DNA of 64,000 nucleotides from the NCBI RefSeq assembly GCF_002096335.1, contig NZ_NCUW01000026.1, positions 1-64,000 of the forward strand, given 5' to 3'. This DNA is from Streptococcus oralis subsp. dentisani (GTDB lineage: Bacteria; Bacillota; Bacilli; Lactobacillales; Streptococcaceae). Positions 29,554-37,605 of this stretch are shown here, piece after piece. Each line of letters begins with the position of its first letter. Position 1 is the first letter of the stretch. A program made the translations under genes and the position numbers. The notes below the pieces were generated by a model. The model saw nothing but the letters and a program-made list of their open reading frames with translations. It was not told the origin of the DNA and ran no database searches.

Positions 29554-29586
29554 CTTCTCTCACTTTCCAAAACTCTGTTACCTCTT

Positions 29587-29595
29587 ATTATACCA
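29587..29595 (-). promoter_or_regulatory. trmK operon extended -10 promoter
   Basis: TGGTATAAT on the minus strand, about 34 nt before the trmK ATG; no clear -35. Confidence 0.6.
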
Positions 29596-29617
29596 TATTT
29601 CAGCTAGCAATCTTGCA

Positions 29618-29652
29618 CCTAAAAAGACCGCAATACACAGATTGCAGTCTTT
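29618..29652 (-). terminator. Terminator of the P-type ATPase gene
   Basis: AAAGACTGCAAT-CTGTGT-ATTGCGGTCTTT on the minus strand, with one G-T pair, followed by TT; it sits 3 nt past the stop. Confidence 0.8.
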
Positions 29653-29654
29653 CT

Positions 29655-31991
29655 TTATTTTCTGGATTGGTAACGACTTGTTAAGATAAATATCACAGTA
29701 AAGACAGCCATCATGACAAGGTAAACAGGGAATGTTTGTCCAGTTAAGGTTGAAATTTCAAGCAACTTTTGGATCATTGGGAAAAGAGCTGTGGCTAGGA
29801 AGCCTCCTACTGACCAGACAATCAAGAGGACACGCCAGAGGGTAAATGGCATGCAGGCTCTAAATACGGATAAGAAACCAATTGACCCCAAGAGATAATA
29901 GAGTAGGGTTGAGATTTCTAACTCAGACCAGCCTTGGCTAGCCCCAAATATTTTGACAAAAAGAACGCTGCAGACGACCATAAGGGCACTTGGTAGGGCA
30001 CGTAGCATGGATCTTCTGAGGAAATTTGGCTCAACAGGCTTGATATTTCGCTCAAAAGTCAGAACGAATGGTGGGAAACCTTCCACGAACTGGTCAATCA
30101 TGGTAATCTGAATCGGAATGAAAGGAAAAATCAAAATCCACTCAGACCGTCCTAGAAGAACACTGGCGATACAGATGACTGCGAGCAAGAAGGAATAGAT
30201 GGTCTTAATCAAGAAAATCGGAGCGATGTGGGCAATGTTATTGACCACGCGACGACCTTCAAAGAGAATCTCAGGAACATCATTAAAGTCTGAGTTCAAG
30301 AGAACCAAATTGGCAATTTGACGCGTCGCAGGATCTCCCTCAGCCATCACGATAGAGCAATCTGCTTCACGAAGGGCCAGAATATCATTGACACCGTCCC
30401 CTGTCATAGCTGTTGTATGACCCGCTTTTTTCAGGGTTTGGATCAGTAGTTTCTTTTGGTGAGGAGAAACACGTCCGAAAATCGCAGTCTCCTCCGCCAT
30501 GGCAATCAATTCCTCATCCGTGATTTTTGAGCAATCTACATAGCTGTGATAGTCTGCAAAACCAGCCTTCTGAGCAATGCTGGACACAGTGACCGGATTG
30601 TCACCAGAGATAATCTTGAGTCCTACTTCCTGAGAACGGAGATAGTCCAGCGTCTCAGCTGCTCCTTCTCGAATGGGATCCAAGATTTCCAGTAAGGCCA
30701 AAGCCTGAATATCAGATGGTTTCTGTGGTTTGTGATGATCTAGTTTTTCCTGACTGAGAGCCAAGACCAAGACACGTGATCCTCTCTCCAAGGCCTCTCT
30801 AGCTTCAGGGACTTCATTTTCCAGCAACATCTCAGGTGCACCTAAGAAAATCGTTCCCAAACCTTCCAACTCCATAGCTCCCCACTTGCGGTCGCTGGAG
30901 AAAGGAAGATTAGAAAGCATAGGGTAGGCAACCTCTCCTTGGAAACGCTGGCGAATGGCTTGGGCTGTTGGATTTTTATCCTCACTATGGGCCATATAGC
31001 TGGTCAGAATGCTGGCAATAGTCTCTTCACCATACGTTTCCGTCAGAGGAAGAACCGCCTCCACCTGCATCTTTCCTTGAGTGATAGTTCCCGTCTTGTC
31101 CAGACAGAGCATATCCACGCGCGCCAAGGCCTCAACAGAGTACATCTCCTGCACTAAAACCTTTTTCAAGCCCAGCTTGATCACCGCAGTCAAGAGCGAA
31201 GTAATGGTCAAAAGGGCGATTCCCTTGGGCAACATTCCCAAAAGGGCTGTTGACGAATTTACAACGGATGACTTGAGGGGCAAGCCTTTTAACATCAAGG
31301 CTTCTAGCAGGAGAGCTAGACCAAAGGGAATGATGATCTTCCCAGTAAAACCAGCTAGCTTGTCCAGCGATTTCATGATACGGGAGTTGATCGGTTTCAC
31401 TGTCTTAGCTTCCAGCATGAGTTTAGAAGCATAGTTTTCTGCCCCGACATGGTGAACTTGAGCCAAAACTGCGCCACTGGCTAGGAAACTCCCTGATAAA
31501 AGCAGAGCATCCACTTCCTTTTGCACCAAATCACTCTCACCCGTCAACATGGCTTCATTGACTTCCGCAAAGCCTTCTAAAACCCGCGCATCACTAGGTA
31601 TCTGCTCCCCAGCCGACAGACGAATCACATCTCCTAGAACCAATTCTTCTGGATTGATGGCAATTTCCTGACCCTCACGGATGGTTTTGACCTTTTCCTT
31701 GGTCATGAGATTGAGCTTGTCCACCATGTGTTTGGCCCGTAGCTCGGTCACAATTCCAGAAAAAGCGTTAAAGCAGATAACGGCAAAGAAGACCAGATTG
31801 CTCCAAGCCTGCACAAAAGCTAGCGCCAAAGCAATGGCAAAGTTTAAAGCGTTAAAAAGTGTAAAAACATTTCGTTTGATGATTTGCCAAGTACTGGTAC
31901 TGGCTGATGCGGTAAAGTCATTGACCAAACCTTGAGCCTGTCTTTCCTTGACTTCTCTTTGGGTTAATCCCATTATCTTATTTTTATCCAT
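29655..31991 (-). CDS. P-type cation ATPase (CtpE-like)
   Basis: 778 residues from ATG 31991. TGES (150-153), DKTGT (298-302), MTGDGVND and about ten membrane segments define a P-type ATPase. In M4, where Ca pumps have PEGL, this protein has PKGI (255-258), so the ion-binding Glu is Lys. The domain order resembles CtpE-type pumps; the transported ion cannot be told. No good ribosome site precedes either possible start (31991 or 32003), while TGATATGAT lies 7 nt before 31991. It is monocistronic and divergent from plsC. Confidence 0.85.
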   Translation of the reverse strand: MDKNKIMGLTQREVKERQAQGLVNDFTASASTSTWQIIKRNVFTLFNALNFAIALALAFVQAWSNLVFFAVICFNAFSGIVTELRAKHMVDKLNLMTKEKVKTIREGQEIAINPEELVLGDVIRLSAGEQIPSDARVLEGFAEVNEAMLTGESDLVQKEVDALLLSGSFLASGAVLAQVHHVGAENYASKLMLEAKTVKPINSRIMKSLDKLAGFTGKIIIPFGLALLLEALMLKGLPLKSSVVNSSTALLGMLPKGIALLTITSLLTAVIKLGLKKVLVQEMYSVEALARVDMLCLDKTGTITQGKMQVEAVLPLTETYGEETIASILTSYMAHSEDKNPTAQAIRQRFQGEVAYPMLSNLPFSSDRKWGAMELEGLGTIFLGAPEMLLENEVPEAREALERGSRVLVLALSQEKLDHHKPQKPSDIQALALLEILDPIREGAAETLDYLRSQEVGLKIISGDNPVTVSSIAQKAGFADYHSYVDCSKITDEELIAMAEETAIFGRVSPHQKKLLIQTLKKAGHTTAMTGDGVNDILALREADCSIVMAEGDPATRQIANLVLLNSDFNDVPEILFEGRRVVNNIAHIAPIFLIKTIYSFLLAVICIASVLLGRSEWILIFPFIPIQITMIDQFVEGFPPFVLTFERNIKPVEPNFLRRSMLRALPSALMVVCSVLFVKIFGASQGWSELEISTLLYYLLGSIGFLSVFRACMPFTLWRVLLIVWSVGGFLATALFPMIQKLLEISTLTGQTFPVYLVMMAVFTVIFILTSRYQSRK

Positions 31992-32064
31992 AAATTCTAT
32001 CATATCATTTTTTTTTAAAGAATTCTAATCCCATCTAAAACTGTTGGCTGATAACTGAAAAAGT

Positions 32065-32093
32065 TTGCCAGTAATCTTTTGATAAGGTATAAT
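32065..32093 (+). promoter_or_regulatory. plsC promoter
   Basis: -35 TTGCCA (32065-32070), 17-nt spacer, -10 TATAAT (32088-32093). Confidence 0.85.
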
Positions 32094-32123
32094 AATAAAA
32101 GCAATACAATCGAAGGAGATCTC

Positions 32124-32873
32124 ATGTTTTATACTTATTTGCGTGGACTAGTCATGCTGATCTTGTGGTCCATCAATGGCAATGCCCACTACCACAATAC
32201 TGATAAAATCCCTAGTCAAGATGAAAACTATATCCTCGTCGCACCTCATCGTACCTGGTGGGATCCTGTTTACATGGCCTTTGCGACCAAGCCAAAACAG
32301 TTCATCTTTATGGCCAAAAAAGAGCTATTTAACAACCGTATCTTTGGCTGGTGGATCCGTATGTGTGGCGCCTTTCCTATCGACCGGGAAAAACCTAACG
32401 CCTCTGCCATCAAGTACCCTATCAATGTCCTCAAAAAAAGCGACCGTTCTCTCATCATGTTTCCAAGTGGGAGCCGTCACTCAAATGATGTCAAGGGTGG
32501 AGTTGCTCTGATTGCCAAAATGGCCAAGGTCCGTATCATGCCGGTTACCTACACAGGTCCCATGACCTTGAAAGGCTTAGTCAGCCGTGAACGTGTCGAT
32601 ATGAACTTTGGAAATCCTATCGATATCTCAGACATCAAGAAAATGAATGATGAAGGGATTGAAATGGTTGCAGACCGTATCCAAGCAGAATTCCAACGTT
32701 TGGATGAAGAAACCAAACAATGGCACAACGATCAAAAACCAAATCCACTCTGGTGGTTTGTCCGCATCCCTGCCCTTATTCTTGCAGTGCTTGTTGGTAT
32801 CCTAACGATTATCTTTACCTTCATCGCAAGCTTTATCTGGAATCCAGATAAGAAGAGAGAGTCTCTTGGTTAA
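32124..32873 (+). CDS. plsC: 1-acyl-sn-glycerol-3-phosphate acyltransferase
   Basis: 249 residues: N-terminal membrane helix, catalytic HRTWWD (42-47, the H-x4-D motif), PIDRE and FPSGSR blocks of PlsC, and a C-terminal helix (about 210-240). It acylates lysophosphatidic acid to phosphatidic acid at the membrane. GAAGGAGA precedes ATG 32124; an in-frame ATG at 32079 lies inside the promoter region and was rejected. Confidence 0.93.
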   Translation: MFYTYLRGLVMLILWSINGNAHYHNTDKIPSQDENYILVAPHRTWWDPVYMAFATKPKQFIFMAKKELFNNRIFGWWIRMCGAFPIDREKPNASAIKYPINVLKKSDRSLIMFPSGSRHSNDVKGGVALIAKMAKVRIMPVTYTGPMTLKGLVSRERVDMNFGNPIDISDIKKMNDEGIEMVADRIQAEFQRLDEETKQWHNDQKPNPLWWFVRIPALILAVLVGILTIIFTFIASFIWNPDKKRESLG

Positions 32874-32884
32874 AAAATACAATT

Positions 32885-32914
32885 ATCCCTTGGCTTTTAC
32901 CAAGGGATATTTCT
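32885..32914 (+). terminator. plsC terminator
   Basis: ATCCCTTGG-CTTTTA-CCAAGGGAT followed by ATTTCTTTT, between two convergent genes. Confidence 0.8.
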
Positions 32915-32915
32915 T

Positions 32916-33608
32916 TTATGCAATTTTCCATTTTTGGGCCAACCAGCTGGAAAAGACTAGAAATCGTTCAGCTACTTGCTCATGATGCCCATAGGGATCA
33001 AAGACAAACTGACTCGTCGGATAGTGTTTCTGAAGACTGGTATGAATCTGCTCAGCATAGACTGGTGCTTGAGCCAAGCGATTGGTATGATGGGCTCCTT
33101 CTGTTTGACCATTCTGTAAATACAGCAAGCAGTCCAGATTTTCCAGCTTTTCTTCCTTACAGAAAGAAACAAAATCAGGATACCAAAAAGAACCGCAGAT
33201 GGAGAAGACACAGGATACCTTGGCAAAGCTGAAAAGACTGTAGACGGCCGCCAAACCACCTAGTGAGTATCCTCCATAAGCAAGGCGAGCTTCGTCCAGG
33301 CGATAAAGCGACTGCAACTTGTCTAAAAGACCTCCAAATAAATGACCATGATAGGCATTTGCCTGACCGCCAAAATCTTGAGCTCCATCTCTCAGAGCAG
33401 ATGCCTTCCATGGAGTGTAGGCGTCTAGGCGATTTTTAGAGGTTAAGCCTACTAAAATCACAGATTCTGAAAGGGAAGATAGAAAATCCAAGTTTCCATC
33501 ATTCAAGAGAATCGCTGGATAGGTTTGATTGGGATCATAGGTCGAAGGAAGGCTGACCTTGACTTGGATCCCTTCCCAATCAAACTCATTATTTATTGAT
33601 AAAGTCAT
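32916..33608 (-). CDS. Alpha/beta-hydrolase esterase (IroE/EstD type), fourth gene of the iron operon
   Basis: About 230 residues from ATG 33608, overlapping the binding-protein gene by 20 nt. The nucleophile elbow is GGYSLGGLAA, and a late GHHEQV supplies a candidate catalytic His. The layout (substrate-side AILLNDGNLDF, later FSICGSFWYPD) resembles putative siderophore esterases such as IroE. Linked to an iron-type ABC importer, it probably cleaves an imported ester-linked chelate in the cytoplasm, as no signal peptide is seen. The ribosome site is weak; translation may rely on coupling. Substrate is inferred from context. Confidence 0.75.
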   Translation of the reverse strand: MTLSINNEFDWEGIQVKVSLPSTYDPNQTYPAILLNDGNLDFLSSLSESVILVGLTSKNRLDAYTPWKASALRDGAQDFGGQANAYHGHLFGGLLDKLQSLYRLDEARLAYGGYSLGGLAAVYSLFSFAKVSCVFSICGSFWYPDFVSFCKEEKLENLDCLLYLQNGQTEGAHHTNRLAQAPVYAEQIHTSLQKHYPTSQFVFDPYGHHEQVAERFLVFSSWLAQKWKIA

Positions 33609-34599
33609 TGATTTTCTCAAGGGAATCAATCACTGCTGGACCATAGTCCATCAACTCATCGTAAGAGATGGTCATGATTTTTTGATTCTTAATAGCAGGA
33701 ACATTTTCCAAAACTTCATTTGCCTTCATCAACTCTACTGCGTTGGCATCCAATTTTTTATTGCGGTCGCTGGTTACATAGATAATCAACTCAGGATCCA
33801 TTGACACAAGATTTTCCAAGGTCAAGCCTGATGTTCCCGTTGCAACGTTGGTATAACCAAGTTGATTCAACAAGCTTTCTTGCAAAGCAGACTTGTAAGC
33901 ACCAAAGGTTTCGTCATTATAAGCAACCATAATCAAAGCCTTTTTCTTTTCACCTTGGCTTGTCGGGTTTGCTTTCTTAACAGCGTCAATTTTAGCTTGT
34001 AATTGGGTTGCGTATTCATTGGCCTTGTCCTGAACATTAAAAATCATTCCAAGATTTTTGACATCTTCTACGATATTTCCCAAATCTTGCTGAATCGTTG
34101 AGAGAGAAGCTTTTTGCGTATAGACTGGGATTTTGTTTTCATTCCAAGTGCTAACTGTTCCCAAGGATTTTTCTGAAAACATCATGTTTCGACCCATCAC
34201 CGCATCTGGCTCATAAGAAAGGACTGTCTCTTGAGAGACTGTTTTTTTATCACCGATTTGAGGAATGGTCGCAATCGCGTCCTTGTATTTGTCTGTTACA
34301 GCATTGTCAGGGTTGAGCATGCCAGCAATTTTATCCTTCAAGCCTAACTCCAATAAGATTTCAGTTGTTGAAAGATTGTTGGTGATAACTTTTTCAGGTG
34401 CCTTGTCAAAGACTTGTTCGACTTCATTTCCCTTAACATCATAGGTTTTGACCGTGAGTGGATAAGTCGTCTCTGTGCTGGCCTTTTGACTTGTTTCTGT
34501 GCTAGACTGTGTGGTAGTTTTTTCTGTAGTAGTATTGCCACAAGCTGCCATGGTTAGGGTAGCTACTGTTACGAGTAAAATGCTTAGTGTTTTTTTCAT
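33589..34599 (-). CDS. Iron-siderophore-type ABC transporter binding lipoprotein
   Basis: 336 residues. Signal peptide with lipobox LTMAAC (Cys20), a Thr/Ser-rich linker, and a class III (FecB/BtuF-like) binding fold with VITNNLSTTEILLELGLKDKIAG and LVSMDPELIIYVTSD. It would be tethered to the outer membrane face and deliver a ferric complex. The operon order (permease, ATPase, binding protein, esterase) has one permease only, so it differs from the two-permease pneumococcal iron systems as I recall them. Ligand unknown. Confidence 0.87.
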   Translation of the reverse strand: MKKTLSILLVTVATLTMAACGNTTTEKTTTQSSTETSQKASTETTYPLTVKTYDVKGNEVEQVFDKAPEKVITNNLSTTEILLELGLKDKIAGMLNPDNAVTDKYKDAIATIPQIGDKKTVSQETVLSYEPDAVMGRNMMFSEKSLGTVSTWNENKIPVYTQKASLSTIQQDLGNIVEDVKNLGMIFNVQDKANEYATQLQAKIDAVKKANPTSQGEKKKALIMVAYNDETFGAYKSALQESLLNQLGYTNVATGTSGLTLENLVSMDPELIIYVTSDRNKKLDANAVELMKANEVLENVPAIKNQKIMTISYDELMDYGPAVIDSLEKINDFINK

Positions 34600-34618
34600 C
34601 TTGTTTTCCTTTTCATTC

Positions 34619-35374
34619 TTATAAATAGTGAATCATAGCTTGCTGATCCTCGGTCCAAGTAACCTGACTTTGAACTCCATATACAGTTTGCAATGACTCT
34701 GGGGTGATGGTCTCCTTTGGAGTCCCTTGGTAAAGGATTTCTCCCTCTTTCATCAGATAGAGATAATCCGAATAGCGACAAGCAAGTTGAATATCATGTA
34801 GGACAGCTAAAACATTGACCTTGAGATTCTTCACAATGGCCAACAAGTCTAACTGGTACTTGATATCCAGGTGATTGGTTGGTTCGTCCAGGAGCAAGAG
34901 AGTCGGTTCTTGCGCCAAGGCGCGGGCTAATAAGACTCGTTGTTTCTCCCCCCCTGACAGAGACGAATAGAGACGAGTTTTCTTCTCAAGCATATCCACC
35001 TTGACGAGAGCATCTTGAACGAGGGCATAATCCCTTTCCTTTTCCTTCTGTAAAAAAGAGAGGTGGGGAGTCCTTCCCAGCAAGACGATTTCCTCAACTG
35101 TACAATCAAACTGCAATTGATTAAACTGGGTAACAACTGCCATTTGCTTGGCTGTTTCTTTGAGTGACCAATGCTCCAGTGGCTTTCCATCTAGGCTTAT
35201 CAAGCCTTTGTCTGCCTTTTCCTGACGATAGAGGAGTTTAAGCAGGCTAGTTTTTCCACTTCCATTTGGTCCTAGTATCGTGTGAAATTGATGCCCCTCA
35301 ACCTTAAGAGAAACTCCTTTGAGGATTTTTTTCTCTCCTAGTCCAAAGTGAACATCCTGACAAATCAAGTCCAT
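34619..35374 (-). CDS. ABC transporter ATPase, FecE/FepC type
   Basis: 251 residues with Walker A GPNGSGKTS, signature LSGGEKQRV, Walker [13 protein letters not shown] and the switch His in VLHD. The EEIVLLGRTPH Q-loop neighbourhood is typical of ferric-siderophore ATPases. It starts right after the permease stop and 19 nt before the binding-protein gene. Confidence 0.92.
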   Translation of the reverse strand: MDLICQDVHFGLGEKKILKGVSLKVEGHQFHTILGPNGSGKTSLLKLLYRQEKADKGLISLDGKPLEHWSLKETAKQMAVVTQFNQLQFDCTVEEIVLLGRTPHLSFLQKEKERDYALVQDALVKVDMLEKKTRLYSSLSGGEKQRVLLARALAQEPTLLLLDEPTNHLDIKYQLDLLAIVKNLKVNVLAVLHDIQLACRYSDYLYLMKEGEILYQGTPKETITPESLQTVYGVQSQVTWTEDQQAMIHYL

Positions 35375-35375
35375 A

Positions 35376-36422
35376 TCAGGCCCTCACCTCCCTTCGCCTT
35401 CCTCCAACAATGTAGATAAAGAAGGGAGCACCTACTAAGGCTGTGAAAATACCAATCGGCAACTCAGCATTTGGAATGATGACACGAGAGAGTACATCTG
35501 CCCAGACGACAAAGAGGGCACCAAGTAAGGTCGCAATGGGAAAAAGCCTCTTGTAATTCGTTCCTACTAACCCTCGAGCTAAGTGAGGAGTAATCAGACC
35601 AACAAATCCAATAATCCCACAAGTTGCCACCAAGACTGCTGTCAGCACAGCCACCATGGTCACATAAAGATACCAATAAAAGCGTAAGGGAATCCCCAAA
35701 GTTAAAGCAGCCTCATCTCCCATCATCATCGCATTAAAAACACGATACTGGGTAGCGAAAAATAGAAAGGCCAATCCTACTACTATAGTTGGCAGGACTA
35801 AGTCAGACCAAGTAGTCCCTGCAAGCGAACCCATGGTCCAAAACTTAATGGTCATCACACTGTCCGCATTAGCGCCAACTGAGATAATAAAGTTGGAAAA
35901 TGCCAGAAAGAGAGCATTGACCACCGTTCCTGATAAGATCAGACTAGAAGTCGTCATCCTGCCCTGCATAGAGGCAATGATGAGGACAGCGATTGTTGCC
36001 AAAATAGCTCCAAGGAAAGCTCCAAGGCTAATCACCAATTTTAAACCAAGAATGATGCTCAAGGTTGCCCCTAGAGTTGCACCCGCAGAAATTCCTAAGA
36101 CATAGGGCTCTGCGATGGGATTGTTCACTGTAGACTGCATCACGCTACCACACATAGAAAGACCAGCCCCTACTATCAGACCTAACAATACTCGGGGGAA
36201 TCTCATGTTCCATACAATGGCAAGAGTGGACTTGGAAACCTCTCCTATCTCAAGAGGAAATCCCAATCTGCTCAAAATGATCCGATAGGTATCTCCTAGA
36301 TCAATCGCTACGGACCCCATAGAAACAGCTAGAAAAAGTGAAATTCCTAAAACACTTAGCAAAATACCCAAAAACAACACAAATTGCAAATCTTGTCGGC
36401 TTCCAGAAAATTTGGAAAGCAT
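35376..36422 (-). CDS. ABC transporter permease, FecCD family
   Basis: 348 residues with about ten membrane helices and the FecCD blocks MRFPRVLLGLIVGAGLSMCG and GFVGLITPHLAR. Only one permease is present, so it probably works as a homodimer. AGGAGG precedes ATG 36422, which I prefer over an upstream frame start at 36440. First gene of the iron-type operon. Confidence 0.92.
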   Translation of the reverse strand: MLSKFSGSRQDLQFVLFLGILLSVLGISLFLAVSMGSVAIDLGDTYRIILSRLGFPLEIGEVSKSTLAIVWNMRFPRVLLGLIVGAGLSMCGSVMQSTVNNPIAEPYVLGISAGATLGATLSIILGLKLVISLGAFLGAILATIAVLIIASMQGRMTTSSLILSGTVVNALFLAFSNFIISVGANADSVMTIKFWTMGSLAGTTWSDLVLPTIVVGLAFLFFATQYRVFNAMMMGDEAALTLGIPLRFYWYLYVTMVAVLTAVLVATCGIIGFVGLITPHLARGLVGTNYKRLFPIATLLGALFVVWADVLSRVIIPNAELPIGIFTALVGAPFFIYIVGGRRREVRA

Positions 36423-36469
36423 GAAAACCTCCTTAGACAAAATTAAAAATTTAGAAAATTCTCATGAAA

Positions 36470-36498
36470 AGTATACCATATTTTCAACAATGGAACAA
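36470..36498 (-). promoter_or_regulatory. Promoter of the iron-type ABC operon
   Basis: -35 TTGTTC (36493-36498), 17-nt spacer, extended -10 TGGTATACT (-10 hexamer 36470-36475). TTTTCATGAGAA just downstream is an imperfect palindrome that could bind an iron- or metal-responsive repressor. Confidence 0.7.
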
Positions 36499-36587
36499 GA
36501 TGAGAAAAATAAATATAGTTGGTCTTACAGTGCTAATAATCGTAACCGAAGATTATACTTGGGTATATCGAGGTAAAGTGACAACAT

Positions 36588-36636
36588 AAAAAGCCCTCTA
36601 AAATTAGAGAGCTGATTTGAGCCCGGGCTAAAATCC
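36588..36636 (-). repeat. cadD terminator and left direct repeat of the cadD module
   Basis: Minus strand GCTCTCTA-ATTT-TAGAGGGC then TTTTTATG forms the cadD terminator. The 48 nt from 36589 match 37606-37653 at about 38 of 48 positions, in direct orientation on the other side of cadD. Confidence 0.75.
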
Positions 36637-36653
36637 TAGTGAAACAAAAAAAT

Positions 36654-37265
36654 CTACACGATCAGAAAAGTCTCTATCGTGCCATTTTCATACATGATAT
36701 ATAGTCCAAGTAGAATGAATACTATGGGCACAATGATTCGCTCGTATTTTTCAATTGTCTCGAATATTAACGGAATAGAGGATAACATCCGACTAATCTC
36801 GCAAAAGATAATTATGCCGATTACAAACACAAGCAACGCCACGAGGGTCTGTGACCAATCTAACGAAGCAAAATAAGGTATATAGATACCTAAATTATCT
36901 CCGCCAGACGCAATTGTCAGCAATGTAACTGTCCAAAACAGTTGATTTGCCTTGCTTTGTTCTAATCTTTCAATAATTTCTTCCTCTTCTTCCTCACCTT
37001 CTCCAACAATTGCAAAGCGAATCCCTAAATAGATAGGGATTAAACCAAGCAATCCAACCATCCATGCTTCAGGCACGAAATTAACGACATAAGCAGCAAC
37101 TAAACTCGCCCCTACAAGTAAGCCTGTTCCTAGATATTGCCCCGCATAAATATGCCATTTCTGTTTATTCTGTGATAGCTGTGCAAATAAAATAATTAAA
37201 ATAATTAAATAATCGATACTGGTGGAAATATAAACACCAATAGCAGATATGATTGTCTGTCCCAT
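36654..37265 (-). CDS. cadD: CadD family cadmium resistance transporter
   Basis: 203 residues, five to six membrane helices, with an acidic cytoplasmic loop GEGEEEEEEIIERLEQ (about 89-104) and LLTIASGGDNLGIYIPYF, hallmarks of CadD (LysE-superfamily) proteins that confer cadmium resistance. AGGAGG precedes the ATG. The roughly 170-nt leader carries a short upstream ORF and the promoter a perfect palindrome; both suggest control by metal. No cognate repressor gene (cadC/cadX) is adjacent. Confidence 0.9.
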   Translation of the reverse strand: MGQTIISAIGVYISTSIDYLIILIILFAQLSQNKQKWHIYAGQYLGTGLLVGASLVAAYVVNFVPEAWMVGLLGLIPIYLGIRFAIVGEGEEEEEEIIERLEQSKANQLFWTVTLLTIASGGDNLGIYIPYFASLDWSQTLVALLVFVIGIIIFCEISRMLSSIPLIFETIEKYERIIVPIVFILLGLYIMYENGTIETFLIV

Positions 37266-37270
37266 AAAAG

Positions 37271-37312
37271 CCTCCTGTATTAGTCAGTAATAAATCAGCA
37301 GATTTTAGGAGA
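37271..37312 (-). promoter_or_regulatory. Potential masking hairpin over the cadD ribosome site
   Basis: TCTCCT near the end of the upstream ORF (plus-strand 37307-37312) can pair with the cadD ribosome site AGGAGG (37271-37276), with one G-U pair. A ribosome paused or terminating in the leader ORF would change this pairing. Confidence 0.4.
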
Positions 37313-37369
37313 GCACAGACACATTAATTTAGCTATCGCTAGTGGGTAATGTCGAACGTAGGAAAGCAT
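37295..37369 (-). CDS. 24-residue leader ORF of cadD with three Cys
   Basis: ATG 37369 is preceded by GGAGGAG, 5 nt away, one of the best ribosome sites in the window. The frame is 24 codons, begins MLSYVRHYP and ends with CLC...KIC, so it has three Cys in its last eight residues. It stops 29 nt before the cadD ATG. Its 3' end includes the sequence complementary to the cadD ribosome site. A regulatory leader peptide is likely; a metal-responsive mechanism is inference. Confidence 0.6.
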   Translation of the reverse strand: MLSYVRHYPLAIAKLMCLCSPKIC

Positions 37370-37433
37370 TTTACTCCTCCTCAAAACGTAGTTACAAAGT
37401 AATTTCTAACTGGAATTCGGTGACTACTTCCAT

Positions 37434-37459
37434 GTAAAGTATAACATACTATACTTTAC
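37434..37459 (-). promoter_or_regulatory. Perfect 26-bp palindrome over the cadD promoter
   Basis: Arms GTAAAGTATA and TATACTTTAC are perfect 10-bp complements with a 6-nt centre. On the minus strand the second arm supplies the extended -10 (TGTTATACT, hexamer 37438-37443); TTACGA is a weak -35. A dimeric repressor bound here would cover the -10. Confidence 0.75.
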
Positions 37460-37605
37460 TTCGTAAAGTGTGGGCTCTCCGAGGGGGCTTGCAGACAGCT
37501 ACTCGGCTTGAAAAGCCGAGTAACTGCGCACCTTCATGGTGTCATTAGCTGATACCATTTGAGGTTTTTGTAGTCTCCAAAATTGTGACCGATAAAACCT
37601 CAATA
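37460..37605. other. Hairpin-rich non-coding segment upstream of cadD
   Basis: Three inverted repeats follow one another: TACTCGGCTT/AAGCCGAGTA (37500-37522, 10 bp perfect), ATGGTGTC/GATACCAT (37536-37558) and TGAGGTTTT/AAAACCTCA (37560-37602). CCGAG at 37480-37484 can compete for CTCGG in the first. No ORF is seen. It may be a remnant of the element that brought cadD or a structured RNA. Confidence 0.5.

Larger units (their letters stand above)
36441..36653. other. Intergenic region between the iron operon and cadD
   Basis: 213 nt holding the iron-operon promoter (36470-36498) and the cadD terminator (36588-36613). Two very short plus-strand frames (28-29 codons, starting at 36490 and 36499) overlap here, without a ribosome site; I do not call them. 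Confidence 0.6.

Noticed and set aside
36490..36585. Two overlapping 28-29-codon plus-strand frames
   Set aside because: No ribosome site, and they overlap the iron-operon promoter; one has a hydrophobic start, but the evidence is too weak.
37420..37433. 13-codon ORF starting MEVVTEF at the predicted cadD transcription start
   Set aside because: The ATG coincides with the likely +1 but has no Shine-Dalgarno sequence; the second leader ORF explains the region better.
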